Positions 27,062-36,659 of a DNA stretch of 64,000 nucleotides are shown piece after piece. The number at the start of each line of letters is the position of its first letter. Within the stretch, counting starts at the first letter, position 1. A model generated the notes under the pieces. The model did no database searches and was not told the origin of the DNA. It worked only from the letters and a program-made list of their open reading frames with translations. The DNA lies in the NCBI GenBank assembly GCA_938075155.1, contig CALJGL010000011.1, forward strand, positions 62,001-126,000, given 5' to 3'. A program made the position numbers and the translations under genes. Origin of the DNA: UBA12191 sp009937185. GTDB lineage: Bacteria > Planctomycetota > UBA8108 > UBA1146.

Positions 27062-28414
27062 CTATGCATTCTCGAATGCCAGAGATTCCGGCATTCTGGG
27101 ATCTTTTTCCGCAATCAGTGAGTGCCCTCTGAGTGAGAGCGCAAGACCGATCAAGAAAAGACCGAGGAAACCAATCGGAATAGTGATGTCGACCATCGTG
27201 AAGGGGAATTCTTCCCCACCGTTGATTTGTGGCATCACCAAGTAATACATGTCCGCCCATTGCATGATCAGTACCCAAATGGCAGCAACAGCCAGAATTG
27301 GGCGACTACGCTTGACATGCTTGGACATGATGAACAGGAATGGGATCAAGAATCGACCAATGATCAATAACCAGCCCCATGAACCCCACAGCATGTTCTC
27401 TTGTCTCCGTAAGAACCAAGCCGTCTCCTCTGGAATGTTGGCATACCAGTAGAGCATGTATTGGCTAAATGCGATGTAGGCCCAGAAAACGGTAAAGGCG
27501 AACATCATCTTTCCAATATCTTGCATGTGTTCGTCGCTGACAGCTCTGGTCAATCTGCCATTCGCTTGCAGCCAGATCACGATCAGTGCGAGGAATGCAT
27601 GGAACGACAAAACGCTACCCCCGAAAAGGTACACTCCGAAAATGGTACTGAACCAATGCGCATCCAGACTCATCAGAATGTCGTAAGCGGCAAAGGTGAT
27701 ACTCATGGCAAACAAAATCAGACCCAGCGGACTGAAGTGCGCCATTCGAGTCGTTCTCTTTAGATCGCCATCTGCATCCTGCTGTACCGAGTTTTTGTGG
27801 TACCAAAAAGAAATACCGATCCAAATCAAAAAGTAGATCGCCATGCGAATCAGGAAAAAGTCGTAGTTCAGATAAGCTTCCTTCACCGCGATAATCGAGT
27901 CGCCGGGATCGGGATGAATCCACTTATAGAGTTTGCCCATTTGCCCCGGCATAAGAATCGGGATAAACAACAGCCCCATCAAAACAAAGTTACGGGAAAC
28001 CGCTTCGGCTAATCTTCGCACCACCGTGCTCCAAGACGCCATCGTCACATGGTGAATCAGGACGAAGAAGATCGCTCCGAGACAGATGGCCAACAACCAA
28101 GATGCGCTGACGAGGTATGGATGCCAGACAGACCAGGTTGAAACGTAACCGTGGGCCATACCGTGATCGCCACCGGAGTGGTCAGCAGAATGGTCAGCGG
28201 AGTGCGTGGGATCTGAAGAGTGGGCAGCTCCCCCTGCAGCATGGGGCTCTGAGTGACTATCGAAAGCACCTTCAAGATTTCCAAGAAGTAGTGTGCCTAT
28301 CAATCCCAGAACAGCGAGAACGGCACCGAATCCGATCAACTGGCCGGAAAGTCCGCCCAAGCTGCGATTTTCGGTACTCAGATCTATGGTTTGCTTGTGT
28401 CCCATATCGATCAC
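27062..28414 (-). CDS. actF: Alternative Complex III subunit ActF (quinol-binding membrane subunit)
   Basis: This 450-residue polytopic protein of the NrfD/ActC-like family has ten helices. The start is GTG 28414, overlapping the actE stop as GTGA; ATG 28405 is possible. A His/Asp-rich stretch (SEPHAAGGAAHSSDPTHSADH) follows the first helix. Segments such as VFWAYIAFSQYMLYWYANIPEE are characteristic of ActF. It belongs to the quinol-oxidising complex that feeds the oxidase. Confidence 0.92.
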   Translation of the reverse strand: MIDMGHKQTIDLSTENRSLGGLSGQLIGFGAVLAVLGLIGTLLLGNLEGAFDSHSEPHAAGGAAHSSDPTHSADHSADHSGGDHGMAHGYVSTWSVWHPYLVSASWLLAICLGAIFFVLIHHVTMASWSTVVRRLAEAVSRNFVLMGLLFIPILMPGQMGKLYKWIHPDPGDSIIAVKEAYLNYDFFLIRMAIYFLIWIGISFWYHKNSVQQDADGDLKRTTRMAHFSPLGLILFAMSITFAAYDILMSLDAHWFSTIFGVYLFGGSVLSFHAFLALIVIWLQANGRLTRAVSDEHMQDIGKMMFAFTVFWAYIAFSQYMLYWYANIPEETAWFLRRQENMLWGSWGWLLIIGRFLIPFLFIMSKHVKRSRPILAVAAIWVLIMQWADMYYLVMPQINGGEEFPFTMVDITIPIGFLGLFLIGLALSLRGHSLIAEKDPRMPESLAFENA

Positions 28415-29142
28415 CTTCCCTCTTCAGGGGTGGCCGTGGAGCCGTCCTCGGAAGAGGAAGGTTTCTCCATGGACTCTAGCCGTTGCTTTTCCTCTGCGGG
28501 AATCTCAGCAACGTCAACAGACTGGCTGAACTGCAAGGCTTTGACATACGCCACGATGGCCCAACGATCTTCGACCGGGATCTGAGATCGATAACCCGGC
28601 ATCGTATTGATGCCATATCCAATGATGTTGAAGAGCTCTCCAATCGGATGGGCGAGACCCTTTTCCGAAGAAAGATCTGTCACAAGCCATGCACCGTAAT
28701 CCGATACGGCTGTACGACGAGGTACGAGTCCATCCCCATGTCCAGAAATACCGTGACAGGGTGTGCAATAGATTCCGAAACGCTCTTCGCCTCTGGCTAA
28801 CAGATCTGCATTGACCTTGACCTGAGAAGGGAACGTCGTTGCCCAGTCATCGCCATTGGTGCCCCAATTGTAATGTTTATCAGCATTCAGTTCACCGCGT
28901 GCAACAGTACCGGGAACGGGCAATCTCATCGCACGGTTGTCCCTATAGAAGGAATTCGCAGACTGAGTTTTAAACTTCTGTTGTTGGTCCATGTCCAGAA
29001 ACACATGGATTCTAGGAGTCCTCGATGTGCTGTATCGAGCTTTCGCCACGAGTACTGGTGGGATGAGTAGGAACATGTTGACCAATATGATTGATCCAAT
29101 GATCCAGCCCGGAACTTGTGTGTCCTTGATAGGAAGAGTCAT
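28411..29142 (-). CDS. actE: Alternative Complex III subunit ActE, monoheme cytochrome c
   Basis: This 243-residue membrane-anchored cytochrome has a helix near the N-terminus (WIIGSIILVNMFLLIPPVLV) and one heme c motif in GIYCTPCHGISGHGDG. A late Met in TMPGYRSQIP can be the sixth ligand. GAGGAG precedes the ATG. In ACIII this subunit passes electrons towards the oxidase. Confidence 0.92.
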   Translation of the reverse strand: MTLPIKDTQVPGWIIGSIILVNMFLLIPPVLVAKARYSTSRTPRIHVFLDMDQQQKFKTQSANSFYRDNRAMRLPVPGTVARGELNADKHYNWGTNGDDWATTFPSQVKVNADLLARGEERFGIYCTPCHGISGHGDGLVPRRTAVSDYGAWLVTDLSSEKGLAHPIGELFNIIGYGINTMPGYRSQIPVEDRWAIVAYVKALQFSQSVDVAEIPAEEKQRLESMEKPSSSEDGSTATPEEGR

Positions 29143-29146
29143 TTGG

Positions 29147-29740
29147 CTACTCCTCGATCACTTCAATGGCGTTCGCCCCGATTCCACGTAGGAATCGAGC
29201 ATTTGAATCTGCGTCAAATCTGCGATCGCGGGCTTCGATACTGATGAAAAATCTGTCGGCCGTGGCCCTACGGAAACGGTCACTCCGAAACAACGGATTG
29301 AACATTCTCGGCAAGCCGTTGAGAGCAAGCATTCCGCCAAAAGCACCGAACGCACTCAAAAGAATGGTCAATTCGAACGCCACTGGAATACTGGCAGGGA
29401 TACTGAAAAATGGCTTACCACTGATCAGGAACGGATAACTGATTCCGTTCATCCAACCCTGCATCAACAGTCCTCCACAGAACCCCGTAAATCCTCCACC
29501 GAGCACGATCCAGGGAAGAATCGTCGGACGGATTCCCATAGCCCCATCAAGGCCATGAACGGGATACGGAGTATGGCAATCCCAACGTTTGAATCCTTCG
29601 TCTCTGACTTTTTCTGCAGCAGACATCAGTTGGTCGGCAGTCTCAAACTCGGCAATCAACACCACTGGCTTAGGATCCACCGAACCTTCGGCGGTAATGG
29701 TGTCAAAAGCGGGTTCATGGGTCTTTGGTTCACTCATCAT
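29147..29740 (-). CDS. actD: Alternative Complex III subunit ActD (DUF3341)
   Basis: This 197-residue protein has the DUF3341 pattern: an N-terminal ferredoxin-like half (LIAEFETADQLMSAAEKVRDEG, RWDCHTPYPVHGLD) and then two membrane helices (PWIVLGGGFTGFCGGLLMQG, VAFELTILLSAFGAFGGML). AGGAG precedes the start. It is a structural subunit of ACIII without cofactors. Confidence 0.93.
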   Translation of the reverse strand: MMSEPKTHEPAFDTITAEGSVDPKPVVLIAEFETADQLMSAAEKVRDEGFKRWDCHTPYPVHGLDGAMGIRPTILPWIVLGGGFTGFCGGLLMQGWMNGISYPFLISGKPFFSIPASIPVAFELTILLSAFGAFGGMLALNGLPRMFNPLFRSDRFRRATADRFFISIEARDRRFDADSNARFLRGIGANAIEVIEE

Positions 29741-29746
29741 TGACTC

Positions 29747-31243
29747 CTATGATCCAGCAGCCGGTGAAGGAGCGGATTCCGCATCTCCACTTTCGACAGG
29801 CTTTTCCGAGGGGGTTGAGTGAGCGGCATCTGCAATCACTCCCTTCACTTCACTCATTGCTATGAATGGGAGGAAGCGACAGAAGAGTGCAAACAACGTA
29901 AAGAACAATCCAAATGCGCCGATCATGATGCCGACGTCTGCCAGCTTGGGAGTGTAATAATCCCACGCAGCAGGAGTATAATCGTTCGCAAGACTGGTGA
30001 CCGTGATCACGAATCTCTCGAACCACATACCAATGTTGACGAAGATGCTCACGACAAACATGATCCAGATATTAGTTCGAGCTTTCTTGAACCAGAAAAT
30101 CTGGGGAGAGATCACGTTGCAGGAAACCATGATCCAGTATGCCCAAGCGTATTGGCCAAATGCACGGTTCATGAATGCGAACTTTTCAACTTTAACTCCG
30201 CCATACCAGGCCATGAAAAATTCCTGCGCGTATGCGTAACCGACCAGCATTCCCGTCAGCATGATGACTTTATTCATATTCTCCAGGTGACGGAGAGTAA
30301 TGATCTCTTTCAGACCAAACAGCTGTCGTGCAGGCACGAGCAAGGTCACCACCATGGCAAATCCACTGAAGATCGCACCCGCAACGAAGTAAGGTGGGAA
30401 GATCGTCGTATGCCAACCAGCAACCTGTGAAACGGCGAAGTCGAAAGACACGACCGAGTGCACTGAAAGAACCAGCGGTGTCGCCAAGGATGCCAACAGA
30501 AGGTAGGAACGCTCGTAAACATGCCACTGCCGGTTTGACCCAGTCCAACCCATGGAGAGCGCACCGTAAGCAAGACGTCGTATCCAATTGTTAGCACGAT
30601 CTCTCACTGTGGCCAAATCTGGAACCATTCCCATGTACCAGAAGAGCAACGAAACCGTGAAGTACGTTCCTACAGCGAATACGTCCCAGAGCAATGGACT
30701 ACGGAAGTTAGGCCAAAGTTCCATCTGGTTTGGCAACGGAAACATCCAGTATGCAAACCATGCTCGACCCACGTGGATTCCGGGGAACAATCCCGCACAC
30801 ATGACGGCGAAAATAGTCATCGCTTCTGCAGCCCTATTGATCGAAGTTCGCCATTTTTGACGGAACAAGAACAAGATGGCTGAGATCAGCGTACCTGCGT
30901 GACCAATGCCCACCCAGAACACGAAGTTGACGATAGCGTATCCCCAGCCCACAGGGTTATTGACCCCCCAGACTCCCACTCCCCAAAAGATAAGGAACGG
31001 AACGAAAACACCGAGAAGTCCCAATACTGAAAGCGAAAGAAGGAAGAACATGACCCAACCAAATGTGGGTTTGTCTTCGAGAATCCCGCAAACTTTATCC
31101 GTGATCGTAGTGTTGTCATTCTCTCCAGTAATCCAAGGCTGACGCTCTACAGGAGAATACGACGTGTTGTCGATCTCCTGGCTCTGAGCATTGCCGAGAA
31201 TCTCGGGTCGAATGAAGGGAATCTTTTCGAGGAGATGCTTCAT
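29747..31243 (-). CDS. actC: Alternative Complex III subunit ActC (NrfD-like)
   Basis: This 498-residue polytopic NrfD-family subunit has about ten helices, with GYAIVNFVFWVGIGHAGTLI and the SINRAAEAMTIFAVMCAGLFP segment that mark ActC, a quinol-site subunit. AAGGAGG precedes the ATG. The C-terminal tail after the last helix is Ser/Pro/Ala-rich. It is 3 nt from actB. Confidence 0.95.
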   Translation of the reverse strand: MKHLLEKIPFIRPEILGNAQSQEIDNTSYSPVERQPWITGENDNTTITDKVCGILEDKPTFGWVMFFLLSLSVLGLLGVFVPFLIFWGVGVWGVNNPVGWGYAIVNFVFWVGIGHAGTLISAILFLFRQKWRTSINRAAEAMTIFAVMCAGLFPGIHVGRAWFAYWMFPLPNQMELWPNFRSPLLWDVFAVGTYFTVSLLFWYMGMVPDLATVRDRANNWIRRLAYGALSMGWTGSNRQWHVYERSYLLLASLATPLVLSVHSVVSFDFAVSQVAGWHTTIFPPYFVAGAIFSGFAMVVTLLVPARQLFGLKEIITLRHLENMNKVIMLTGMLVGYAYAQEFFMAWYGGVKVEKFAFMNRAFGQYAWAYWIMVSCNVISPQIFWFKKARTNIWIMFVVSIFVNIGMWFERFVITVTSLANDYTPAAWDYYTPKLADVGIMIGAFGLFFTLFALFCRFLPFIAMSEVKGVIADAAHSTPSEKPVESGDAESAPSPAAGS

Positions 31244-31246
31244 CGT

Positions 31247-34200
31247 CTAGCCCTCCTTCTTCTCACCGGAATCATCACCTTCTGGCGACATTTCTCCGGG
31301 ATTTTTGAGCTGGGCCAAATAACTTGTCCGCGGACGAACGTTGAGTTCCGCCAACATCTTGTAAGACCGGTGCGACTTCTGTGTCATGGCTACTTGGCTT
31401 TCTGGATCAGAAAGGTCTCCAAATGATATGGCACTGGTCGGACAGGTCTGAGCACAAGCAGGAACGACGTCTCCATCTTTGAGATCACGTCGATCATTGT
31501 GTGCCGAAATCTTAGCTTTGTTGATGCGCTGAACACAGTATGTGCACTTCTCCATAACCCCTCGACCACGGATTGTCACCGTGGGGTTATAGCCCATTTG
31601 CTCTGTCTTACTGGGTTCATGAGTGTTGTTGTAGTAGTTGAAACGGCGAACCTTATATGGACAGTTGTTACTGCAGTATCGGGTTCCGATACAGCGGTTG
31701 TAGACCATGTCATTCAGGCCCTCTTCGTTGTGCACAGTAGCAGCAACGGGACAGACCTGTTCACACGGTGCATTTTCGCACTGATTACAGGTCATCGGCT
31801 GGTGAATCATTTCCGGATTCTCAACATCTTCACCACGGAAGTAGCGATCGATACGCATCCAGTGCATTTCACGTCCGGTTGCCACCTCGTCTTTACCGAC
31901 AACAGAAATGTTATTCTCTGCTTGGCAGGCGATGACACAAGCACTGCATCCGGTACAGACATTCAAATCAATCGACATCGCCCACTTGTGTGACTTGTAT
32001 TCATGATCAGGGAAGAGGCTCTTCAACGGAGGATGATGCGGCCCCGCGTCTTTAACAGCCTGCCCCACCTCTGAAAGGTCTGGAGAAAAACCGGTCTCAA
32101 CAGTACGGGCAAACTCACCCACCCTGTCCAATTCGGCTTCACGCTGGAGATCGCCCATGAAGGCTTCAGGACGAATCGGATTATGGTCCTGAGTCGTGGC
32201 GAGAACATACTCTCCATCGCCTCTGGAAACTGTGACCGAAGCGAATCCTTGCTTCACAGCATTTTCTGACCGCAGCTTGTAGGTATCAAAACCAACGCCA
32301 TCTGCAATCTGGTAAATCATCGGTTTTCTGGAAAGACGCCCTGCAGCACGATCGGCCAGCAATCGTCCGTATCCCAGCGAGACGGCAATGGTTTGTTCGT
32401 TTTGTCCAGGCAGCACGAAGGCAGGCATTTGAAGGTCTATTCCCTCTACCACCAGCTTCAGCATGTCACCGTTCTTCACTCCGAGGCTATTTGCTTTCTT
32501 CGGAGAAACGATGGCGCAGTTATCCCAGGTGACCTTTGTCATGGGATCCGGGAGTTCCTGAAGCCAACCATTATTGGCATATCGACCATCAAAGAGTGAA
32601 TGGTCTTGGAGGAAAACGATTTCGTCTCCGCCTGGGGATTGAATGGCTCGCTGAAGCCCAGCACCCCAACCACCTTTAATCGCACCGGGAGCCTTGTCGA
32701 CAGTATTCGACGTCCCCCCGATGAATCCATCATGAATCCACTTCCTCCACGATTCCTCGAAATCGGAATCGGCATTACCTGAAAGAATCTCTCGGGTAAT
32801 GTTGTAACCAGAACGAGGAGAATCCTCGATCAGGATACTCATGAACTCGACGGAACTACGCCCAGCATAAAGAGGTTCGATCAAGGGTTGCTGAAGCGTA
32901 ATCGTTCCATCCCAGGAACGACAGGCACCCCATTGCTCAAGGAAGTGGGTGGTATTCATATGCCACGCACATGCTTTCCCAGTTTCATCCTTGTACTCGC
33001 CCAAATGGATCGACGAAGGCACTTCACTGATCAGTGTCTTCCAAGTTTCGCCACTCATCTTCGGAGCGTCGTAAACAGGGTTCGCACCTAGAATAATCAA
33101 ATGCTCCAACTCGCCGGACTTGATCCTTGTTGCGAGTAGTTCGAGATCTTCCAAGTGAGAAGGACGTGATGGGTATCTCACCTCTGCATACTCAAGAGGC
33201 TTACCACTCCCGACAGCACCCAAGCCCGACACATTGATCGCGTGAACCAATGCATGCACCTCAGGCGGCTGACGATCCCCCGCCATCACCAGAGCGTTGC
33301 CACCCTGAGATTTGAGGTCCGCGGCCATTTTAAGGATTCGATCATCTGGGACTCCAGCGGAGGCCACGACATTGGCAATATCAGAAGGGAGATCCACTTC
33401 GAGAGCTTTGGCCAGTTGGGCCACCATTCTCGGGATATCCGAAGATTTTGCCGTGATGTGAATGTCTGCAGCACCGCCAGTGATGGAGTAGGAACTCTCG
33501 ACAACATAAACCCTGCTGATGCTGGCCTCGTCGTCATCCGCCGAAAGTCTCATGGCTGCCCAGCCGGCACTATGAGACAAATTGGCGGGGTGAGTCATCA
33601 AAGGATCGGCGTCGAAACAGGCGAGTACTTTTGCTTTAGAAAGATCCGCGACAGGTCTCTGAGGCGAACCGAAAGCCTGCCCCGTACCCAGTCTTTCCGA
33701 ATCCCTGTTCAAGGGCGCCCATTCATGCCAACTACCACTCTTGAACTGGCGCATGAATTTCTTGCGCATTCCATCGAGCGGCAGTGACGATGTGGGAGCC
33801 GCCAAAATAGCAATCTTAGTTGCGGATTTGACTTCGCTCAACTTGAGCATCGCTTCGTCCCATGTCGCATTAATGCTCTTACCATCTACCATTTGAGATG
33901 GTTGCTTACTGCGACCGGGGTCATAGAGGTTTAGCACGCTGGCTTGCATCTGAGACGTTGCCGTCCCGCTGCATGCCGGATGATCGCCATTGCCATCCAC
34001 TCGGATGGGTCGACCATCAAAACTCGTGACTAAAACTCCTTCCGCCACTTCCTGCTGTTCCCAACACGAAGCGTAAGCTTCAGGAACGCCAGGGATTTGA
34101 CCTTCAGGACGACTGGTGTGTGGCAAGATCGCCTCACGCGGCCAGCGACATCCGGCAAGTCCCCCAGCGAGAGCCACGGAGGCTCCCATGACCTTGAGGA

Positions 34201-34357
34201 AGTGACGCCTCGAGGTGGAGTTGAATAATTCTGGAGCATGGTTCGGGAATTCTTTGTGAACCAACTCGCGAAATTCGGGGGTATCAGCGTAATCTTCAAG
34301 ACTACGCCAAAGTGTTTTCCCCGAGCCATTTTCGATCATTTTGTTTATCGATGACAT
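31247..34357 (-). CDS. actB: Alternative Complex III subunit ActB, iron-sulfur/molybdopterin-fold protein
   Basis: This 1036-residue fusion of a molybdopterin oxidoreductase-like domain and a ferredoxin-like domain. A Tat-type signal starts at SRRHFLKVMG (about residue 48) and ends with a LAGC lipobox. Iron-sulfur ligands sit at about residues 795-1000: CTGCSACVIAC, CNQCENAPCEQVCP, CIGTRYCSNNCP and CTYCVQ...ACAQTCP. The molybdopterin site is probably empty, as in other ActB proteins (family knowledge). It takes electrons from ActC towards the hemes of ActA and ActE. Confidence 0.96.
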   Translation of the reverse strand: MSSINKMIENGSGKTLWRSLEDYADTPEFRELVHKEFPNHAPELFNSTSRRHFLKVMGASVALAGGLAGCRWPREAILPHTSRPEGQIPGVPEAYASCWEQQEVAEGVLVTSFDGRPIRVDGNGDHPACSGTATSQMQASVLNLYDPGRSKQPSQMVDGKSINATWDEAMLKLSEVKSATKIAILAAPTSSLPLDGMRKKFMRQFKSGSWHEWAPLNRDSERLGTGQAFGSPQRPVADLSKAKVLACFDADPLMTHPANLSHSAGWAAMRLSADDDEASISRVYVVESSYSITGGAADIHITAKSSDIPRMVAQLAKALEVDLPSDIANVVASAGVPDDRILKMAADLKSQGGNALVMAGDRQPPEVHALVHAINVSGLGAVGSGKPLEYAEVRYPSRPSHLEDLELLATRIKSGELEHLIILGANPVYDAPKMSGETWKTLISEVPSSIHLGEYKDETGKACAWHMNTTHFLEQWGACRSWDGTITLQQPLIEPLYAGRSSVEFMSILIEDSPRSGYNITREILSGNADSDFEESWRKWIHDGFIGGTSNTVDKAPGAIKGGWGAGLQRAIQSPGGDEIVFLQDHSLFDGRYANNGWLQELPDPMTKVTWDNCAIVSPKKANSLGVKNGDMLKLVVEGIDLQMPAFVLPGQNEQTIAVSLGYGRLLADRAAGRLSRKPMIYQIADGVGFDTYKLRSENAVKQGFASVTVSRGDGEYVLATTQDHNPIRPEAFMGDLQREAELDRVGEFARTVETGFSPDLSEVGQAVKDAGPHHPPLKSLFPDHEYKSHKWAMSIDLNVCTGCSACVIACQAENNISVVGKDEVATGREMHWMRIDRYFRGEDVENPEMIHQPMTCNQCENAPCEQVCPVAATVHNEEGLNDMVYNRCIGTRYCSNNCPYKVRRFNYYNNTHEPSKTEQMGYNPTVTIRGRGVMEKCTYCVQRINKAKISAHNDRRDLKDGDVVPACAQTCPTSAISFGDLSDPESQVAMTQKSHRSYKMLAELNVRPRTSYLAQLKNPGEMSPEGDDSGEKKEG

Positions 34358-35046
34358 GTGGAACAGTTCGTCAGGAGGGTCATTCTAACAGTCGGCTCAC
34401 CGTCTGCGTCGTACAACCCCAGGCCCTTCAAGATTTCGATCCCTTGCACTTCTTTTTCTTCCTGGGTCCGATCAAGCCCCCAGTCCAGATCTGTAACTTT
34501 GTCAACAGGTCGCACTCGCCCCACAGGGTTGCGGTGACAATCGAGACACCAACCCATACTGAGAGGTGCAACTTGTTCAACCTCTACCATACGATCCACG
34601 CGACCATGACACTCAACACAAGACACTCCGCGTGTCACATGAGCACTGTGATTGAAATACACATGATCAGGAAGATCGTGCACCTTAATCCACTCGACCG
34701 GTAAACCGGTTTCAAACGAATGACGAATGGGCTTCAGCTTATTGCTGGTCGGTGCAACATTCTGATGGCAATTCATGCAGGTCGCTGTTGGAGGAACAGC
34801 CGCGAAGCCTGTCTTCTCAACAGTGTTGTGACAGTACCTGCAATCCATCCCCAATTCACCGACATGCAATTCATGACTGTAGGGAACTGGTTGCTCAGGC
34901 ATATATCCTGCATTGAGTGTTTTTGGTGAAGCACCAAAGTAAATCATCAGGACAACATACAGTCCGGAGACACCGGCACCTGCACCTATCAATTTGATAA
35001 GAGTATCCACCCAGGGAGGGAAGATGGGGGATCGCATCGTGGTCAC
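34345..35046 (-). CDS. actA: Alternative Complex III subunit ActA, pentaheme cytochrome c
   Basis: I start at GTG 35046, because AGGAGG lies 6 nt upstream; the open frame extends to 35145. The 233-residue product has one N-terminal helix (LIKLIGAGAGVSGLYVVLMIYF) and five CxxCH motifs (CRYCH, CMNCH, CVECH, CLDCH, CSTCH). It is the first gene of the ACIII operon. The 3' end overlaps actB by 13 nt. Confidence 0.93.
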   Translation of the reverse strand: MTTMRSPIFPPWVDTLIKLIGAGAGVSGLYVVLMIYFGASPKTLNAGYMPEQPVPYSHELHVGELGMDCRYCHNTVEKTGFAAVPPTATCMNCHQNVAPTSNKLKPIRHSFETGLPVEWIKVHDLPDHVYFNHSAHVTRGVSCVECHGRVDRMVEVEQVAPLSMGWCLDCHRNPVGRVRPVDKVTDLDWGLDRTQEEKEVQGIEILKGLGLYDADGEPTVRMTLLTNCSTCHR

Positions 35047-35245
35047 GCTTTTCCTCCTGCCCGACTGACTTCTGGGTTTTGCCTTACCCAACATCAATCG
35101 CTGCGAAAATGTCTTATGGCGCATCCAGTCTGGAAAAAATTCCAACCCGCTTGTCCCCGAAACCCCCGGAGCACGGATACGACTGCCGCATGCACTTGTC
35201 AGGCTAGCAACAGAGAAGAACTAGGCAAACGATCTCACCTATTAA

Positions 35246-36619
35246 TCAGGAAGTTTTTCGAATAGTAGAACTGGCCCCCGATAGCCCTTTTTCGGATATC
35301 AATCCTTCATGGTAGGTCCAGCTCAGCAGAAGTCCGGCCAGTGTCAGCAAGATGGCTCCTAGAGATTGGTGCGCCGTGGCCACCAATGTCTCTTCAATTC
35401 CACTGGAAGCCACCCGGACTGTGGATCCTGTGACCGCCAATGCATAAAAGCCTAAAGTGACCTGAACAGCGGCGATAACACCCAACCAAACGCCTATTTT
35501 GACTCTTGGAGCGGGCATTCCGGCCTGGGAGCAACGCGCACTCACAAGAAAGACGAGACCCAAAACCACGAATGCTCCCACGATATGCGGGATCATCCAA
35601 TCCCTCGAAATATGTCGAGAGAGAGCCCCTAGCGTCAGCTGACTGGTCAATCCCGCCAATAGCAAGAATGACCAGAATCTCTCATTTCTGGGGATATGGC
35701 CTTCGACGGGGTTATTCCAGACCTTTGAGGTCAAGAGCCACAAGACCGCTGTCAGGGCGAGAAACAACTGACCGTCGACTCCGTGGAAAACTCTCAAGGC
35801 TAGACTCAAGCCAGATTCCTGCACTTGAGCCACTTGCCCCTCCACGACGATGGCAGACTCGACCTCTGTCACGCGTCCTCCCCCGAGAATCCCCTGAAAG
35901 ATGACCTGAATGACGGCGAGACTGGCCAAAATTCGTAGGTTTTTCGGGGATCGGAACAAGAATACGCAGACCCCAAACGAGAGGGTCACCAGACCCACGA
36001 GAGTCCCATACAATCGGTGAGCATGTTCGTAGTAAATCCCTCCAGTCATTCGAGATAGAGGCAATAGGAACATGTTTTCACCAAAGGAAGCGGGCCAATC
36101 AGGAACCGCCATTCCCGCTTCTTCACTCGTCACCAATCCGCCGATGGCAATCATCACCATACTGGCGACGAAGGTAGAGGCTCCTAGCCAACGCAACCCT
36201 TCTCCCCTCGAACAGATTTCAACTTCTAATTTTTGAGAACTGACGGTCCATGCGCCAAGCGTCGACAGAAGGCAGAGGGAGGTAAATAATCCGGTCAGGG
36301 CCATCACCGTCCGGCGAGCATCGGATAAATCCTCCGCCAAAAATGAGCCGAGAACCAATAAATCAAAGGTTCCTGCCACAAGAGCCGCATACAGAGCACA
36401 AGCCAGATGTCGAGGATGCCGACGCGCTGCCTGGCGGCCGCCCCAGACCATGATGACGGCCAAAACCCCAAATAACAAAGCGGGATGTGCCTGTATAAAG
36501 GGCAAACGGGCAATAAATCCCGAGGTCCACATGGCCACTGCAGTGGCCACACCGACGGGAAACGCCGCTTCAAAGAGGCTGGAAGGTGCTCTCCGGTACT
36601 CCAAGGTATCTCTCGACAT
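35246..36619 (-). CDS. ctaA: CtaA/Cox15-type heme A synthase with extra N-terminal helices
   Basis: I start at ATG 36619 with a GGGAGG box, giving 457 residues; the frame is open to 36715. The CtaA core begins at about residue 145, with GGLVTSEEAGMAVPDWP and YYEHAHRLYG (the heme-binding EHxHR) and the second-half His in FHGVDGQLF and ATAHQSLGA. The first 145 residues add about four helices that ordinary CtaA proteins lack. It oxidises heme O to heme A for the oxidase. It lies 200 nt upstream of actA. Confidence 0.92.
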   Translation of the reverse strand: MSRDTLEYRRAPSSLFEAAFPVGVATAVAMWTSGFIARLPFIQAHPALLFGVLAVIMVWGGRQAARRHPRHLACALYAALVAGTFDLLVLGSFLAEDLSDARRTVMALTGLFTSLCLLSTLGAWTVSSQKLEVEICSRGEGLRWLGASTFVASMVMIAIGGLVTSEEAGMAVPDWPASFGENMFLLPLSRMTGGIYYEHAHRLYGTLVGLVTLSFGVCVFLFRSPKNLRILASLAVIQVIFQGILGGGRVTEVESAIVVEGQVAQVQESGLSLALRVFHGVDGQLFLALTAVLWLLTSKVWNNPVEGHIPRNERFWSFLLLAGLTSQLTLGALSRHISRDWMIPHIVGAFVVLGLVFLVSARCSQAGMPAPRVKIGVWLGVIAAVQVTLGFYALAVTGSTVRVASSGIEETLVATAHQSLGAILLTLAGLLLSWTYHEGLISEKGLSGASSTIRKTS

Positions 36620-36637
36620 GACCAACGACCTCCCTCT

Positions 36638-36659
36638 AAACAGCCAAATTTGGCTGTTT
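36638..36659. promoter_or_regulatory. 22-nt perfect palindrome in the ctaA leader
   Basis: The 11-nt arm AAACAGCCAAA is followed directly by its reverse complement, without a loop. It ends a few bases upstream of the ctaA Shine-Dalgarno (GGGAGG). The absence of a spacer favours a dimeric protein operator over an RNA hairpin, but both are possible. No matching copy was noticed elsewhere in the window. Confidence 0.5.
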
